From Desmodesmus armatus (lineage: Eukaryota > Chlorophyta > Chlorophyceae > Sphaeropleales > Scenedesmaceae), in contig VIIQ02000614.1 of the NCBI GenBank assembly GCA_007449985.2, positions 248,001 to 312,000 of the forward strand: 64,000 bases of DNA. Direction: 5' to 3'. The position numbers and the translations under genes were made by a program. The notes below the pieces were generated by a model. The model saw nothing but the letters and a program-made list of their open reading frames with translations. It did no database searches and was not told the DNA's origin. Below, in pieces: positions 20,091 through 32,700 of this stretch (its first letter is position 1; each line of letters opens with the position of its first letter).

Positions 20091-23000
20091 ATGGCACAAC
20101 CGTACGCAGCTTATCCCCCTGCAGGCGGCTATTACCCTCCTGGTTATGATTATAGTGGCTACTATCAACAACCTGCGTACGACCCCAATGCTTACTGGCA
20201 ACACCAACAGTACCAGCAGCAGTATGGAGCCCAGGCACAGGCAGCGCAACCACCCCAGCAGCAGCAAGCAGCGCCACCGCCGCCACAGGAGCCCCAGGCA
20301 CCACCTCTGCCCGCAGATGAACCCCCTCCACTTCCACCTGACGACGCAGAGGCATCAGCAGGAGCAACCAAATTGCAGGAACCAGCGGCGGGCACAGCGG
20401 TGTCGGCAGCAGCTGGCGGACAGGAACAGCAGCAACAAACTTCTCAAGTAGCTCCTGATGCTCCTAGCTCTGCAACTGCTAGCCAGTACGCCGCCCAATA
20501 CGGCCAGCACAATGGTCACTATGCTGCTGGGTATGGTGGCTACTACGGTGGATACGGCGCCGCACAACCCTATGGTGCCCCACCAGCCTATGGCGCTCCT
20601 GGCTATGGTTACCCTGCTTATGGGTCCTACCACCCTGCATCTGCTAACCCTTCTTATGCCCCGCAGGTTCCACAGCAGCCCACCGCTCCTTACCCCCCTA
20701 GTGCGTCGCCTGCCAGCACAACCACCCCTGCTGCTTCCTCTGCGGCTGCCACCCCAGGCAGGGAAAGCCGGTGGAACAGGGCACCCCCACCAGCCTCACT
20801 GGCTCCCGGGGCTGGCAGCAGACCCACTGCGATCAAGCCCTCCACAATAGTCGGCAGTAGCTCTGCTGGCGCTGCAGCAGGGGGCATGGACGCGGCAAAG
20901 ATGGCCGCTGCTGTCAGTGCAGCCGCAGCTGCGGCGGCGCGCCTGGGTGCCGGGGGCGGCAGCAGCTTGCCCAGCCCCTCCCAGCAGCAGCAGTTCATCC
21001 CAGTGGGTGGTGCTGCTGCGGCTGGGCGTGGCGGTGCCGCACAGCCCCCGCCTGGCCAGGCGCCTGGCGCGCTGCCGCAGTCCTTCTCCCAGTATGTCCA
21101 GCGGGCACTGATTCGTGCCTCTGGCCAGGCCAAGCAGGACAAACTGAAGGAGATCCTGCGCACCATGATAGCTGAGCACCGCAAGGCCGGCACGATGTGG
21201 TCTACAGATTGGGACCGCCACCCTCTGCCCGACCTTGGGGGCGGCTCGCCCTCTGCAGGCACCATGCGCAGCAGCGTCTTTGACCGCATCAGCCCGGAGC
21301 AGAAGGGCGGTGGCAGTTACTACCAGCAGCAGGGCTGGGACAAGGACCGGGAGGGCGGCAGCAGCAGATCTCGCTTCAGGGGGTCTGATGATGAAGACGA
21401 TAGGGGAGGGGGCTACAGGGGAGGGAGCAACTATAGGGACAGGGCGCGGGATGGGGACAGCCAGGGGAGGCGCAACAAACGCAGTTGGGACGACCACAGC
21501 AGGCATGGCAGCGGCAGCGATAGCGACGACGAGCGTAGCGACAGCTATGACAACGACGGCGGCAGCTACCGGCCGTTCTCGCGCACAGGGTCAGGTGGGG
21601 ATGACAAGTGGGGCGGGTTTGTAAGCAAGAAGAAGCAGCGCCTGGAGCTGCAGGCGGGTCCGGGGCGCGGCAAGGGCCGGGGCAAAAAGCAGCAGCAGGC
21701 CGAGGGCGGCAGGGGCAGGGGCCGTGGTCGGGGGCGCGCCAACGCCGCGCAGGCGGCAGAGCCGCCACAGCAACATTACTACTCAGCTGCAGACCTCGCC
21801 CGCCAGGCAGCTCGCAGCGCCCGCTTCGCCGGCAATGCTGCAGCTATGCAGCTGGCTGCCTATGGCTGGGAGGATGATGGCCAGCCTGACGGGGGCTTCA
21901 TTGTGGGCACCTGCCAGAAGCTGGAGAAGGGGTACCTGCGCCTCACGAGGCCTCCTGCGCCTGACGAGGTGCGCCCGCAGCCCGTGCTGGCGTCGGCGCT
22001 GGCGCGGCTGCTGGGCATGATTGTGTCCAAGGAAGACAAGTACCTGTACTACAACGACCAGTTCAAGGCAATGCGGCAGGACCTGACGGTGCAGGGCATC
22101 AAGAATGAGTTCACTGTTCAGGTGGGTGTGGGGTGGGCCGGCTGGGGATGGGGTAAGGCTCTGGCTGTCGCTGCTGATGGGGTGGGGACTGTTTGACTGA
22201 CAGGCAGGTTGGCCTCTGCTGCAGATTTGTGTCATTACACGTGGATTTGGGTTTGTTTCAGTGAAGGGGGTCAGGTTGATATGTAGGGGAGGGTAGGGGA
22301 GGGCTGCTGGCTTCGATAGCAGGGCTGCGTCATGCAAGGCCCGCTGCACCACGCCTTGCAGGCACACCCTTAGTCTGTGCAATACTTGGTCTTGCTTGCG
22401 CCCTCCTGCCTCGCTCCGACTCACTTACCCCACCGCCACCCTTGCTCTGCCCTGCTCTGCTCTGCCCGCCAGGTGTATGAGGCGCATGCCCGTGCTGCCC
22501 TGGAGTATGGCGACAACGCTGAGTACAACCAGTGCCAGGCGCAGCTGGCCATCCTGTACGCCAAGGGCCTGCCAGGCGCCCACGCCGAGTTTGGTGCCTA
22601 CCGGCTGCTGTACCAGGCCGTGTATGCGCTGCATGGCGAGGGCCGCAAGCTGCTGGGCACGCTGAGGCAGCTGCTGGGCAACAGGGTGGGGCAGGTGGCA
22701 GACTCGCCAGAGGTGCAGCATGCAATGCAGGTGGGTTTTTGGAATGACACTGGTACTGGTCCCGAGTTAGTTGAGAACGTGTACAGGACAGTGTGTCCAT
22801 GTTATCCTAGTCTATCGGTCTGGGTCTGAGGGTGTGTGCAGTAGTGTGTAGACACAGGGAGTGCAACCAGCCAATGCAACCATCCAAGGATGTGACATTC
22901 CGTGTGGTGAAGTTGTCGCATGCCAGTATACCTGGCAGTAGTCCAGCGTCACAGTTTGTGTTTGCTGATAGTGGCTGGGTTGCGGGAGTGGCGGGGCCAG

Positions 23001-23958
23001 AAAGAAGCAGGAACCTGCCAGTGCTGCAGCTAAAACGGGGTGTTGTGCGTACAGTGTGTCCCTTGGCTCAGCCCCATCTGATTGCGTGCGTCATTGCTGT
23101 GTCACTGCCATTGCTTTGATGTGTGCAGGTGCGGCAGGCGCTGGCCAACGGCAATGTGATGCGCTTCTTCCGGCTGTACAGCTCTGCCCCCCTGCTGAGC
23201 CGCCGGCTGATGGACGCTGCAGTCAAGCAGCTGCGCTACAAGGCGCTGTGTGCGCTGGTGCGCTCCCACAAGCCCACCGCCATCGCGCTGCCCTTCCTGG
23301 CACGCAGCCTGGGCTTCACGGCCCAGGAGGAGGCTGCTGGTGCTGCTGGGCTGGAGGTGGCGCTGGGGGCCCTGACAGTGGACAGCTCAGGCAGCCTGCT
23401 GTGCGGCTGCAGCGAGCAGCGGTGTGTTGGGGAGTACGCCCCCTGCGCTTACGAGGCGCAGGCGCTGGCGGCGTGCCTGGAGTGGTGCCAGCAGCATGGG
23501 GCTGTGTTTGACCAGCAGAAAGGTGAGGGGGGCTGGAGGGCGGCAGGGGTTGTGTTTGCAGCAGATAACTGGGATCACTGTTGAGAATGATGTGTCGCAG
23601 AGATAGTACTTGCATGCTCCAGCTATGTGCAGATGGATGTGTTTTTGGGGGGCTGGACCACGACTGTCAGTTGCTAATCCAGCAAGTGGCTTGCACCAAA
23701 GCAGCTGGTGAAGCTGAGGTGCAGTTGTTAAACACATGAGTTGCAACCAGCTGAGGTGCAGTTGTGTGCCGCATATTTGGTGACTTTGCCTGACTGCCTT
23801 TGCCCCTCCTGCCCTGTCATCCTGCTGCAGACCTGCCTGCGAGCGTGCTGGTGACCAAGGAGTGCTGGAACAAGCTGTTTGTGCCGGTAGACACCAGCAA
23901 GGTGGCGCACGGAGACGCCAACCTCGACATCCGGGACTTCCTGGCGTCCTGCAACTGA
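20091..23958 (+). CDS. SAC3/GANP-domain protein, LENG8/THP3-like
   Basis: Family role: SAC3-domain scaffold proteins in mRNA maturation and export; the LENG8/THP3 branch is linked to splicing and transcription elongation in the nucleus. Exons 20091-22121, 22473-22730, 23129-23522, 23831-23958 (936 residues; all phases agree). Residues 1-220 are Tyr/Pro/Gln/Ala-rich with YGG and YGAP repeats. Then follow Ala-rich segments, a conserved block ([30 protein letters not shown]), an Arg/Gly/Asp/Ser region with RGRGRGRG, and the SAC3 domain from the [17 protein letters not shown] and VRPQPVL motifs through [10 protein letters not shown] to the C-terminus. Start: ATG at 20091, 20 bases past an apparent acceptor; the upstream in-frame ATG lies in the intron-like text. 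C-terminal [10 protein letters not shown] ends the winged-helix part. Confidence 0.92.
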
Positions 23959-25260
23959 GCAAGCACACTCAGCACTTCATGCATGCATGTTGTGGGTGCC
24001 TGCTCGTGTGCTGAGCAGTTGTTTTTGCGTGCGCTTCTGCTCTATCCAACGTGCTGATCTGCTTTTCTTGTGCAGTTGTGCAGGCTACATGGGGGGTGGG
24101 GGTGGTGGGAGGGGTGGGGGCTGTGGGGTCGGGACTGGGGCAACTTGTTTTGTTGGGTGGCATACTCTCTTGTACTTGCAATGCACAGTGCATTACACAG
24201 GCAGCCCTGAGGTTGGTGGGCAGTACAGCTGGGGTTTTATGCAGTCGTCACCTGTGGCATGATGTTGGTTGTGGTGTTGATGCCCGATCATTCAGCAGGA
24301 TGCCTCATTTTACTGGGATGAGGGGGCGCACAGCCCTCAGCCTTGCGTGAGGATAGGAACTTTTTGGGTAGTGATGTACTGCATGCATGTGTGGCTGGGA
24401 AGGGCAGGGCCTTGGGGTGCTTCTGGGTGTTGTCACAAGGGATGGGTGGGTCTGGGTGCGTGGTGGTGGGTGGGTGGGTCTGGGTGCGTGGTGGTGGGTG
24501 GGTGCAGCAATGGCCGGTTGATATCCCAACCTGTAGGGCCTTTTTAGTGGCTTGCACTCTGCTTGTATCATCGGCCAGCCATCATCATCGTCAGGTGTAC
24601 ATGGTGTGCATCGTCAGGTGCACATGATGTGCATTGTCAGGACGGATGTTACTGGCCGATTGAAGCAGCAGCAGCAGGAGCCTTTGCGAGCTGCTCCTGC
24701 TGGTTGCATCAGCTGCTGCAATGGTGTCAGCTGGTTGAGGCTGGGGGTGGGCACTCACAGTCGCAGGTAGGGTAAGTTGGGTGGGCAAAATTGGTTTGGT
24801 GACGGAGACAGCAGTTTTGAGCAGCTGTTGACAAGGCTGGTGGAGGGCCGGTAAGAGGGTGAACAGCTTATGGGTTGTGGCTGCAGCGCAGCCAGGTCTC
24901 ATGAAAGTGACTAACACTAGTGTCAAGCTGACAACACCAGCACCACTGTCAGTTGTGATGCTTCCTGCTGAGGAGTTGTGGGTTCAGGAGGGTGGTTCAC
25001 AGTAGTGCCTGCAAAGCCCTCAGGGCAGTGCACTGCTTGAAGGGGTGTTGCTATGTTCGGCATGCTTACCATGCCACGCAGTGAGCACGCTGACACTTTG
25101 TGTAACAAGGCAACATGGTATGCTCGCTTGCTCCTTGGACATGCACGTGCATGTGTTTGTGCCGCCAGCCTGCATAGATTGTGTCTGGATATGTGTTGTT
25201 TGCGCTGTCTGGCCCATCCAGTAGCTTGGCTAGCGCTTATGCTTACAGCTCACAGTGAAG
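23959..25260. other. Convergent intergenic region with G-rich tracts
   Basis: No gene is seen between the SAC3-domain gene and the convergent methyltransferase gene. A G-rich block at about 24088-24136 has several runs of three or more G and could form a quadruplex. A 28-bp unit beginning TCTGGGTGCGTGGTGG is repeated twice at about 24445-24504. Confidence 0.5.
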
Positions 25261-27818
25261 TCACCATTCAAAAAAAGATTCCGATAAGCTCTCCTTGTAT
25301 TTGCTGTATGGCTGCCATCCAAAGAAACGTGCCCCTTGAGTGTGGTGCTGCAACTGCTGTGGCACCCGTCCCCAGTCTTCTGCAGATGGAGGGGCGCCAG
25401 TAATTGCCATCATGTTGGCAGCAGCTTCCGAGCCACAGACACTGCAGACGAGTTGACCTGAACAGCAGCAACGACAGAAGGCATGCAGTGACGTTTGTGA
25501 AAACAAGGGGTACCCACAACACTCGTGTACTGCTGCATGTAAGGCGAGCACACTCACACAACCAAGCATGACTTTGTGCCGTCCAGAAAACAGTCAATGT
25601 GACTCTCTGGCCAGCAACAGCCACAGCTTCCGAGTACTCATTGGGCTACTCCGGGGTGTCTACCATCTCAGAGAGTCTCAAAGGGTGGTACACTGAGGCA
25701 CAGCATACCCTTGTCCACCACTGCAGAGGTATTGTGTGCTCACCTTCAAAGGCCTCTGCCAGTGCGTCTAGTGCAGCCAACGTGCGGCCAGCATGTGCTG
25801 CATTGCCAGCCATGCCTGGCGGATGGCCCAGATTGACCATCATGCGCCCGCCGGGACCAAGCCGCTGCTTGATACTCTGCCAAACAGCCGGCTGAGCACA
25901 CAACAGCAGCAAGATGCAAGCGGAGCACACAAACCTTTGTGAGTGATTCCGATGAGTGTACATGCCTGCATGTACAGGCCTGCATGACTGCCCTTTGCGA
26001 AGCTGAGAGAACTGGTCCATTGCCGCATTCTGGGCAAACGTCATGAACATCTTTATGATTATGCAGAGGGTTGATGCAGGACCGCCAGCCTCGGCGCTAC
26101 AAGCCACTTTCCACATGATGTGCTGCCGCACGATTGCTGGTGCTTACAACTCAGTGGCGGTCACAACACATTTGAGCGCAGGCCGACAGGTCCGCCCGTG
26201 CCACTTTGCATCTAGTACACACCTGTGTCAGCTGTGGTATCAACTGTCCATCAGCGAACAGGTCCACTATGATGCCAGCAGCCCCCCCTTGCACTGCTGC
26301 TGAGTCTGCCAGCGCATCGCCCACATGAGCAACCTGGTAACAGTGTTTGGCAAAGGGTGTAATCAGGTGCTGAGCAGGGCTCAGTGCTGATGCACTGCTG
26401 TTGCTTTGGCAGCCCAGCGCGGCACAAGGGCAGCAATCCGTGTCGAGCAATTGTGCAGATGTCTGCACGATACTGGCACTGGATGGTGCCTGCAAGTGTG
26501 CATCCGCTGCCCAGCACACGCTTTGACTGAGTTGCACTGTGCATTGAAGTATCACTGCATGGTGTGGGAAGCAGGTATGATTCGGGTGGACAGCTCAACA
26601 AGCTGTGCTTACCAGACATCCTGCATCCTGCAGCTGCTGCAGCCCCATGTGCTGCTGCCCCACAGCCAGCACCGTTGGGTCCAACTCCCAGCCGTGCATC
26701 TGGCGCTCAGGGTAAAAGTGGTGCACCAAGTGGGCTATCGTACCTGCACCCTGCACCCCAGCAGTACAGGATACAGTTACACCCGTCAGGCCAGAGTCAT
26801 CACCCTGTAATTCAGCATGCATAGCTCCTGGTGCCCAAACTTGGGAATCTTAGTGTCGCGCTAGCATGGGCAGTCAGGTGTGTCCAAACTGTTCCCCACA
26901 CTGCTGCTCATGAGGGGGACAGGGCCACCACCACAGCTGAGCCCCCAATCTGCCACCCTGTCACACATGCATTTGCGGGACTGACTGTGACAGCACTGGG
27001 TGCCAACATGCAACATCATGCGATCAGCACATCACAGCAGCCTGATCCAGCGGCAGTTACTCCCACATGCATGTGCAGTTTGGACAGCAAGTCAGCTTGC
27101 ATGGCTGCTGTCCGGTCACACCCCCTCTCACCAGCCCCAAAATAATGATGGGGCCATCAGGTATCAGTGCTGGCAGTAGTGTGAGGGCATCCCAATAGGC
27201 CCCAGTGAGAGTCAGGTTCCGCCTGTGCAAACTGTGGACGTTGCCTGCGCGGGCAACACATGCCAGGAACACAAGCAGGTGACACATGCAAACTTATTGA
27301 CGCGTGACCAACAACCTTACTGGAGCCTCAAGCTGAATGGGTGTTGCAGTGTCCAGGCACACACATTGGTGATCACCTCATGAGTGCTGTAGTGCCGCTA
27401 GGATCGGTCAAAAGGACGTCCTGCTCAAGCGCACCAACATGGCACAGCTTGTGCATGACCTGCAGCCAGTGTGCTGTGGCTTGTGTAGGCATGCACCTTT
27501 CAGGTACTGCTGGTGGGCGACAATAGTGCACAGCTCGCAATACAGGTGCTGCCCTGTGACAGCCTTGCACCCACCTGAGTCATCCAGCGTGAGAATCACT
27601 GAGTTGCGCATCTCAGGAGGGAACTGGGGGTCGTCTGGTATAGACCAGACACTGATGGCGGGGTTGAATTGTGAAGACATCTGTGCTAGGCACTCTGGCT
27701 GGGCAAATGCCACCACCCTGCTGCGCTGATGTTGGCTGCTGGCCAGCCTGGCGCGTAGTGACACCTGGCAGCGGTGCGGCTGTGGGGTGGTGGATTTGAG
27801 GCAAGAATGAGACTTCAT
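25261..27818 (-). CDS. SAM-dependent methyltransferase, spermidine synthase-like, probably plastid-targeted
   Basis: Seven exons: 27575-27818, about 27377-27479, 27132-27222, 26613-26750, 26223-26333, 25744-25891, 25261-25457 (about 343 residues). The Rossmann motif ILGLGAGTIAHLV is assembled across intron 3; the acidic SAM-binding residue is in MHGWELDPTVLAVG; HVGDALAD and IIVDLFADGQL follow. The C-terminal segment FEGQLVCSV, then NMMAITGAPPSAEDW, matches the plant spermidine-synthase-like methyltransferase superfamily. Residues 1-45 are Ser/Arg/Gln-rich without acidic residues until PECLAQ, as in chloroplast transit peptides. The aminopropyltransferase active site is not evident, so polyamine synthesis is unlikely; the substrate is unknown. 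The start of exon 2 is the one uncertain junction: 27479 fits phase, while the stronger-looking acceptor at 27459 does not. Confidence 0.85.
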
Positions 27819-28025
27819 CGAGACCTCAAGCAGGTTGACTCCAGGGATGGTGTCAAGTTATGGAACAATGGGCGTTGTGTCAACTGGGGCAACACTGTCA
27901 AGCCTGGCACAGTTTTGAGTGTTCCTCACAAGTCAGCCACAGGCGCCCCAGCGAAGTTTTCCTCGGAGAAGGAGAATCCTTCGGAGAGCCTGTGGCCCGA
28001 ACAGAAGTGTGATAAAATGTGTGAT
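27819..28025. promoter_or_regulatory. 5' flank of the methyltransferase gene
   Basis: Presumed promoter region of the leftward methyltransferase gene. No TATA element was seen. It abuts the AT-rich 24-bp tandem array. Confidence 0.3.
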
Positions 28026-28100
28026 ATTCTGTGTGACTTTTTGTGTAATATTCTGTGTGACTTTTTGTGTAATATTCTGTGTGACTTTTTGAGTAATAAA
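28026..28100. repeat. 24-bp tandem repeat, three copies
   Basis: The unit begins ATTCTGTGTGACTTTTTG and recurs at 28026, 28050 and 28074 with almost no variation. A degenerate fourth copy flanks it on the left at about 28010. The period is a multiple of three, so the minus strand reads as an eight-residue repeat (KVTQNITQ), but I see no gene using it. It is AT-rich against a GC-rich background. Confidence 0.9.
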
Positions 28101-28107
28101 ATGTGTA

Positions 28108-29196
28108 ATGCCGTTTGTTATGAAAAAGAGTGGCGACAGCTGTGGTCTTGGAGCACCTGACTGGTTGTGTGATTGTATGTCAAGCTCGTTTGCAATTTCG
28201 GGCTGCAGCACGGTCGGAGCAGGCCGGATGGCAGAGGCCGTAGCGTCGTGGACATCGAACTGCTACATGTACGCAAAGAAGGCACTGCAAATAGGCAACG
28301 AAGACCAACACAAGACGTATCAGGGATGTAATTCGTTTTCTAGCGCAGACTGTAGCATGGCCGCGGGCAGGCCGCGTGGTGATGGCGATCTAGACTGGTT
28401 ATGTCGACAAATTGAAGATCGTTTTCCACGTGTCCTTGCAAGAATCTACACTTTACTGCCTTATGTTGCATCAAAACATGAAGCTGCAAGGAAGGGGGGC
28501 TGTCTGCCCCCCTGGACCCCCGCCACCAGTACTGTTGTGCTGCAAGAGAGACAGCAGCACCACACACTTACACTTGCTGGACCTGTAAGGCAGGGGGGCT
28601 GTCTGCCCCCCTGGACCCCCGCCAACAGTACTGTTGTGCTAAAAGAGAGACAGCAGCACCACACACACACACTTGCTGGACCTGTAAGGCAGGGGGGCTG
28701 TCTGCCCCCCTGGACCCCCGCCACCAGTACTGTTGTGCTGCAAGAGAGACAGCAACACCACACACATACACTTGCTGGACCTGTAAGGCAGGGGGGCTGT
28801 CTGCCCCCCTGGACCCCCGCCAACAGTACTGTTGTGCTGCAAGAGAGACAGCAGCACCACACACATACACTTGCTGGACCTGTAAGGCAGGGGGGCTGTC
28901 TGCCCCCCTGGACCCCCGCCAACAGTACTGTTGTGCTGCAAGAGAGACAGCAGCACCACACACATACACTTGCTGGACCTGTAAGGCAGGGGGGCTGTCT
29001 GCCCCCCTGGACCCCCGCCGGCATTGACTGTAGTGCAGCAACACTTCGAAGTGATCGCGGGGGGCAAGGGGGGCGGCTAGCCCCCCTGCCTTGCAGGACC
29101 AGCAAGTGCCTGAATGAATGTTGTGCAGCAAGACAGGCAGTAATCGCGGGGTCCAGGTCCAGCAAGTGTATGTGTATGGTGCTGCTGTCTCTCTGA
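28108..29196 (+). other. Long open frame created by the 99-bp repeat; not supported as a gene
   Basis: A 362-codon frame runs through non-repetitive text (28108-28490) and then six copies of a 99-bp unit read as 33 residues each (QGGCLPPWTP then TVVLQERQQHHTHTLAGP). Because 99 is divisible by three, frames stay open on both strands (a 307-codon frame lies opposite). No domain, no splice-consistent continuation and no promoter are visible. The non-repetitive 125 codons have one plausible helical stretch (WLCRQIEDRFPRVLARIYTL), so a small gene cannot be excluded. Confidence 0.25.
28490..29080. repeat. 99-bp minisatellite, six direct copies, with inverted copies to 29290
   Basis: The unit holds a 9-bp-arm hairpin, CAGGGGGGC-TGTCT-GCCCCCCTG, followed by GACCCCCGCC and ACAGTACTGTTGTGCTGCAA. 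The hairpin loop starts recur at 28500, 28599, 28698, 28797, 28896 and 28995, exactly 99 bases apart. Partial inverted copies follow at about 29060-29100 and 29150-29290, making the locus a large imperfect palindrome. Exact spacing with very few substitutions suggests recent expansion. Confidence 0.95.
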
Positions 29197-29299
29197 CCAA
29201 GAGTGCAGCAGTGCAGCACAACAGTACCGGTGGCGGGGGTCCAGGGGGGCAGACAGCCCCCCTGCCTTACAAGTCCAGCAAGTGTATGTGTGGACATAG

Positions 29300-29785
29300 G
29301 GAGTGCCAGCTGTGCTATGCACCAAGCACATGACAAGAGCAGATGATGCATGCTGGCAGTTGACATAAAGTTACGTAGGGCCACGGAAACTGGGCTGCCT
29401 GCCCCTTACTTCGACGGGTACGCGGACGGAAGGGAGCCCTGCTTTATTCAAGCACACATTCAGCTGAAGCATTGAATTCAGTTACTTTCGAGTCCCAGTG
29501 GCCTAAGCCCCAAACCCCCCGAGTCCTGAATCTTTTGCAGGTCCGCGCGATCTCGCGCATCGACAGGTATGATACTAAAGAACTTTTCCTATTGGTGCAG
29601 TGGTCGCGAGCATACGCTGCCAAGCTGGGCGGTTCGGGTCTCTCTTATCCAGGCTGGTGTCCTTTTTCCGCTTTGAAAAGCATCATTTGATCGTTCGATA
29701 GGTTGCAGACGGCATTGGTAGCCCAGCAGGAGAGCAAGCAATGCTGTCGCCCAGCAAGACAGATGGCTGATGCTTTGCTGTAGCA
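29300..29785. other. Spacer between minisatellite and Gln-rich gene
   Basis: No gene, RNA gene or repeat was recognised. It presumably holds the promoter of the rightward Gln-rich gene; its transcription start was not located. Confidence 0.4.
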
Positions 29786-32700
29786 ATGTTGGGCCTGACT
29801 GGTAATCCAGTCAGGAGGGGAAGCCATGTTTGTTCATCCACGAAGTCAGCATGCTCAAAGCCAACAAGCAGGTGCGAACGAGGACTCAGCAAGTATGGGA
29901 GTGTGTCACACACCCCTCGTTGGGCAGTAGTGATGCTGACAGCACCATACATGTTGCTGTGCAGGGTTGTTGTCAGGAGGCCAGCTTCAGACAACGGCCA
30001 TAGGGCAACCAGCACGTCCCATCAGGCTGCTTATGCTGGTAGCCATGGGGCAGGTCCCTGTGCCTCTGCCGCAGCAGCAGCAGCTGCCCCGACAGCAACG
30101 CAGGACCTGCTAGTGCAGGTTCAACGGGAAGAGCAGGCCCAGCGGTATGGCCAGCATCATGCGGATGCTGGGGGTGTGCAGTTGCACCAAATGCAGTTGC
30201 ACCAGCTGCAGCACCACGACCAGGTCCTGCTACAGCAGCAGCTGGAGCACCTGCACCAGCAACACCAGCAGCACCGGCACCTACAGCAGCTTCCACAACA
30301 GCAACAACAGCAGCAGCAGGAGCTGCTGCCTGATCAGCGACAGCTTCAGCAGCAGCAGCAGCAAATCAGGCAGCCCGAGGAATGGCTCCCATCATACAGT
30401 GACAGCAGTGCAGCGCCTCAGCAGCAACAGCAACAGCAGCAGCAGGACCAGGCAGCATCCCAGGCACCGTTCAACCAGCAGCAGATGCAGCACCAGTGGC
30501 AAGACGGTCCTGCAGTGTATGCTGCTGGCACTCACTCTGTGCAGCAGGCTGTGGCTATGCACCCTGGCCACACGCTCAGTGCAGCTGCTGAGGAAGGTCC
30601 AAGCTGGTCTGGCAGCCCTCAGCACGACAGCAGCAGCAGCACCTACTGGCGACCGTCCAGCCATACTGATGGCAACAGGTTTCAGCAGGACAGTGCTGTG
30701 CAGTTGGCCTATCAGGTTGTGCCTGGCGCACTGCAACCAACAGCTGGGCAGCAACCAGCACACCTGGCGACCACTGTTAGGTGAGCAGTGATGCTTGACA
30801 TTGTTTTGAGGCTCTGCACTTGTACCATGGCTCTGAATGAAGCCTGCAATGTGTTTGACATCTGCAAGCGCAGTGCAGGTGCAGTTGCTAGTGGCTGTGC
30901 TTGCCAGCTCGACAGCATTGCTGTTGGGCAGGCCAGGCTTTGTGCCCGACACCACCATGCACTTGCACGTTCAGACATCGGATTAAAGTGTGACATTGCC
31001 TGCCTAAACCCCTGCATGGTAGTGGGCCTGTAGTTTCAAAGCCACAAGACCAGGTGACATACAGCAGCGGCAGCCCATCATGGCTGGTTGCACTGGGTTG
31101 TAGTATGCATGTCACAGGCCTGTCCCCCGTCAGAGCTGAGTTCAGTGCAAATGGGCGAGTCCACACGCTCTTCGTAGCATGATGGCCTTATGAACCAGCC
31201 TCTGCAGAGATTATCCTTGTCAAAAGTGCAGGAGCAATCGCTCCTTGAAACACTCGCAACGATATGTGAAGTCGTGAAATGATCATTTGCCTGTGTGGAT
31301 TGTGAATGGTGTTGCTGTCCTGTGCTGCATACAGTGCTACACAACCTGCAGGCCACAGCAGCAGTCCGCGCAAGCATCCGCCGCCGGCGTGGCAGCAGCA
31401 GCATCAAAGCAGCAGTTCTCAGCAGCCCGTCCCTGCAGCGTCACACCAGCGCCACGTGCTGGGCCGCACCCCCACTGGCCTACCCCTGCTGCGCCTGCGC
31501 AAGGGAGCCAAGCCGGCCCAGGTTGCTGCTGTGCTGGCCAGCTGCCTGCTGCAGGAGCAGCAGGTTGTACTGTCAGCTGCAGGAGCTGATCTAGCACTCC
31601 TGGCCCTCAACTGCTTAGAGCGGGCTGTGGCCTTGCTGCAGCAGCAGAAGCCGGCGGGTGTGCTGCTCGTTGCTGCACCTCAGTTCAGGAGCAGCAAGCG
31701 GCCTGTTGGGGGAGGTCGCTGTGAGGTGTATGATCTGGTCTGCAGCTTGCAGCACAGTGATGCAGGAGCCCACCAGCAGCAAGACCTGCAGCAGCTGGCA
31801 CATGGGCAGCAGGGTGTGCAGTTGCGGGGTCACAGCGAACGCCAGTTGCCGTCGACCCCAGCACCATCACCAGCAGCAGCAGCAGCTCAACCGCGGCAGC
31901 AGCAGCACTTGTCAGGGCAGGTACACTTGCAGCATGCACAGCAAGCTAATACAGGAGGGCTCGCGCCTGACGGGTGGCAGTCAAATGCCTGTTGCAGTAG
32001 CAGTGTCCCAGACAGCCCACAGCAGCTAGCCGAGCTGCAGCGGAGCTCATGCCTACACACCAGCCTGCTGCAGCAGCAGCAGATACTGTCGCAGCCGGCT
32101 GAGCAGCAGCACTCGCAGCATGAAGGGTGTTCACAGCCCGATGTACTAGCAGGTGTTGTCCAGGAAGCGCCTGCTGCCAGCCCCTGGCCGTTGCAGCAGC
32201 AGCAGGTCACTGGCAATGGCCGCCGCCCCCAGCAGCAGCATCCTGGGCTACAGCAGCAGCGGCAGCAGCATCAAGGACACAGCCATACACCGCCAGCGTT
32301 ACGGCCGCCGCCGCCACAGCACCTGCAGCAGCAGCTGGTGGGCACGGGTGTTTCGTCACTGCAGCAGCAACAGGCTTCGGCGGGCAGCCAGCAGTACCCG
32401 CAGCATCGCGTCCAGCAGGCAGCCGACAGCACTCCAGCAGGGACGCTATACTCGCTACGGCACCAGCCGCAGCAGCAGCATCAACGAGCAGGTGCAGGAT
32501 TTCTCCCTGGCGCAGCTGCTGTGACCCCGCTGCGTGTGACGGGCTGCAGCATCAACTTTGCCGACGTGCTGGAGGATGCTTTGACCAGCAGCTGCTCTGG
32601 TGCCGTGGTGCTGCCTGTGGTGCATGCCAAGCAGGCTGTGCGAGTGCTGGAGGCTGTCAGTCTGGTCAGCACACGCTGGCAGCAGCGGCAGCACAGACAG

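Noticed and set aside
20690..21506. 199- and 236-codon minus-strand frames
   Set aside because: Antisense shadows of the Ala/Pro/Gly-rich region of the SAC3-domain gene.
28026..29000. CRISPR-like direct repeats
   Set aside because: Repeats are contiguous with no unique spacers, and the genome is eukaryotic.
28461..29384. 307-codon minus-strand frame
   Set aside because: Kept open only by the 99-bp period (divisible by three); no unique coding sequence.
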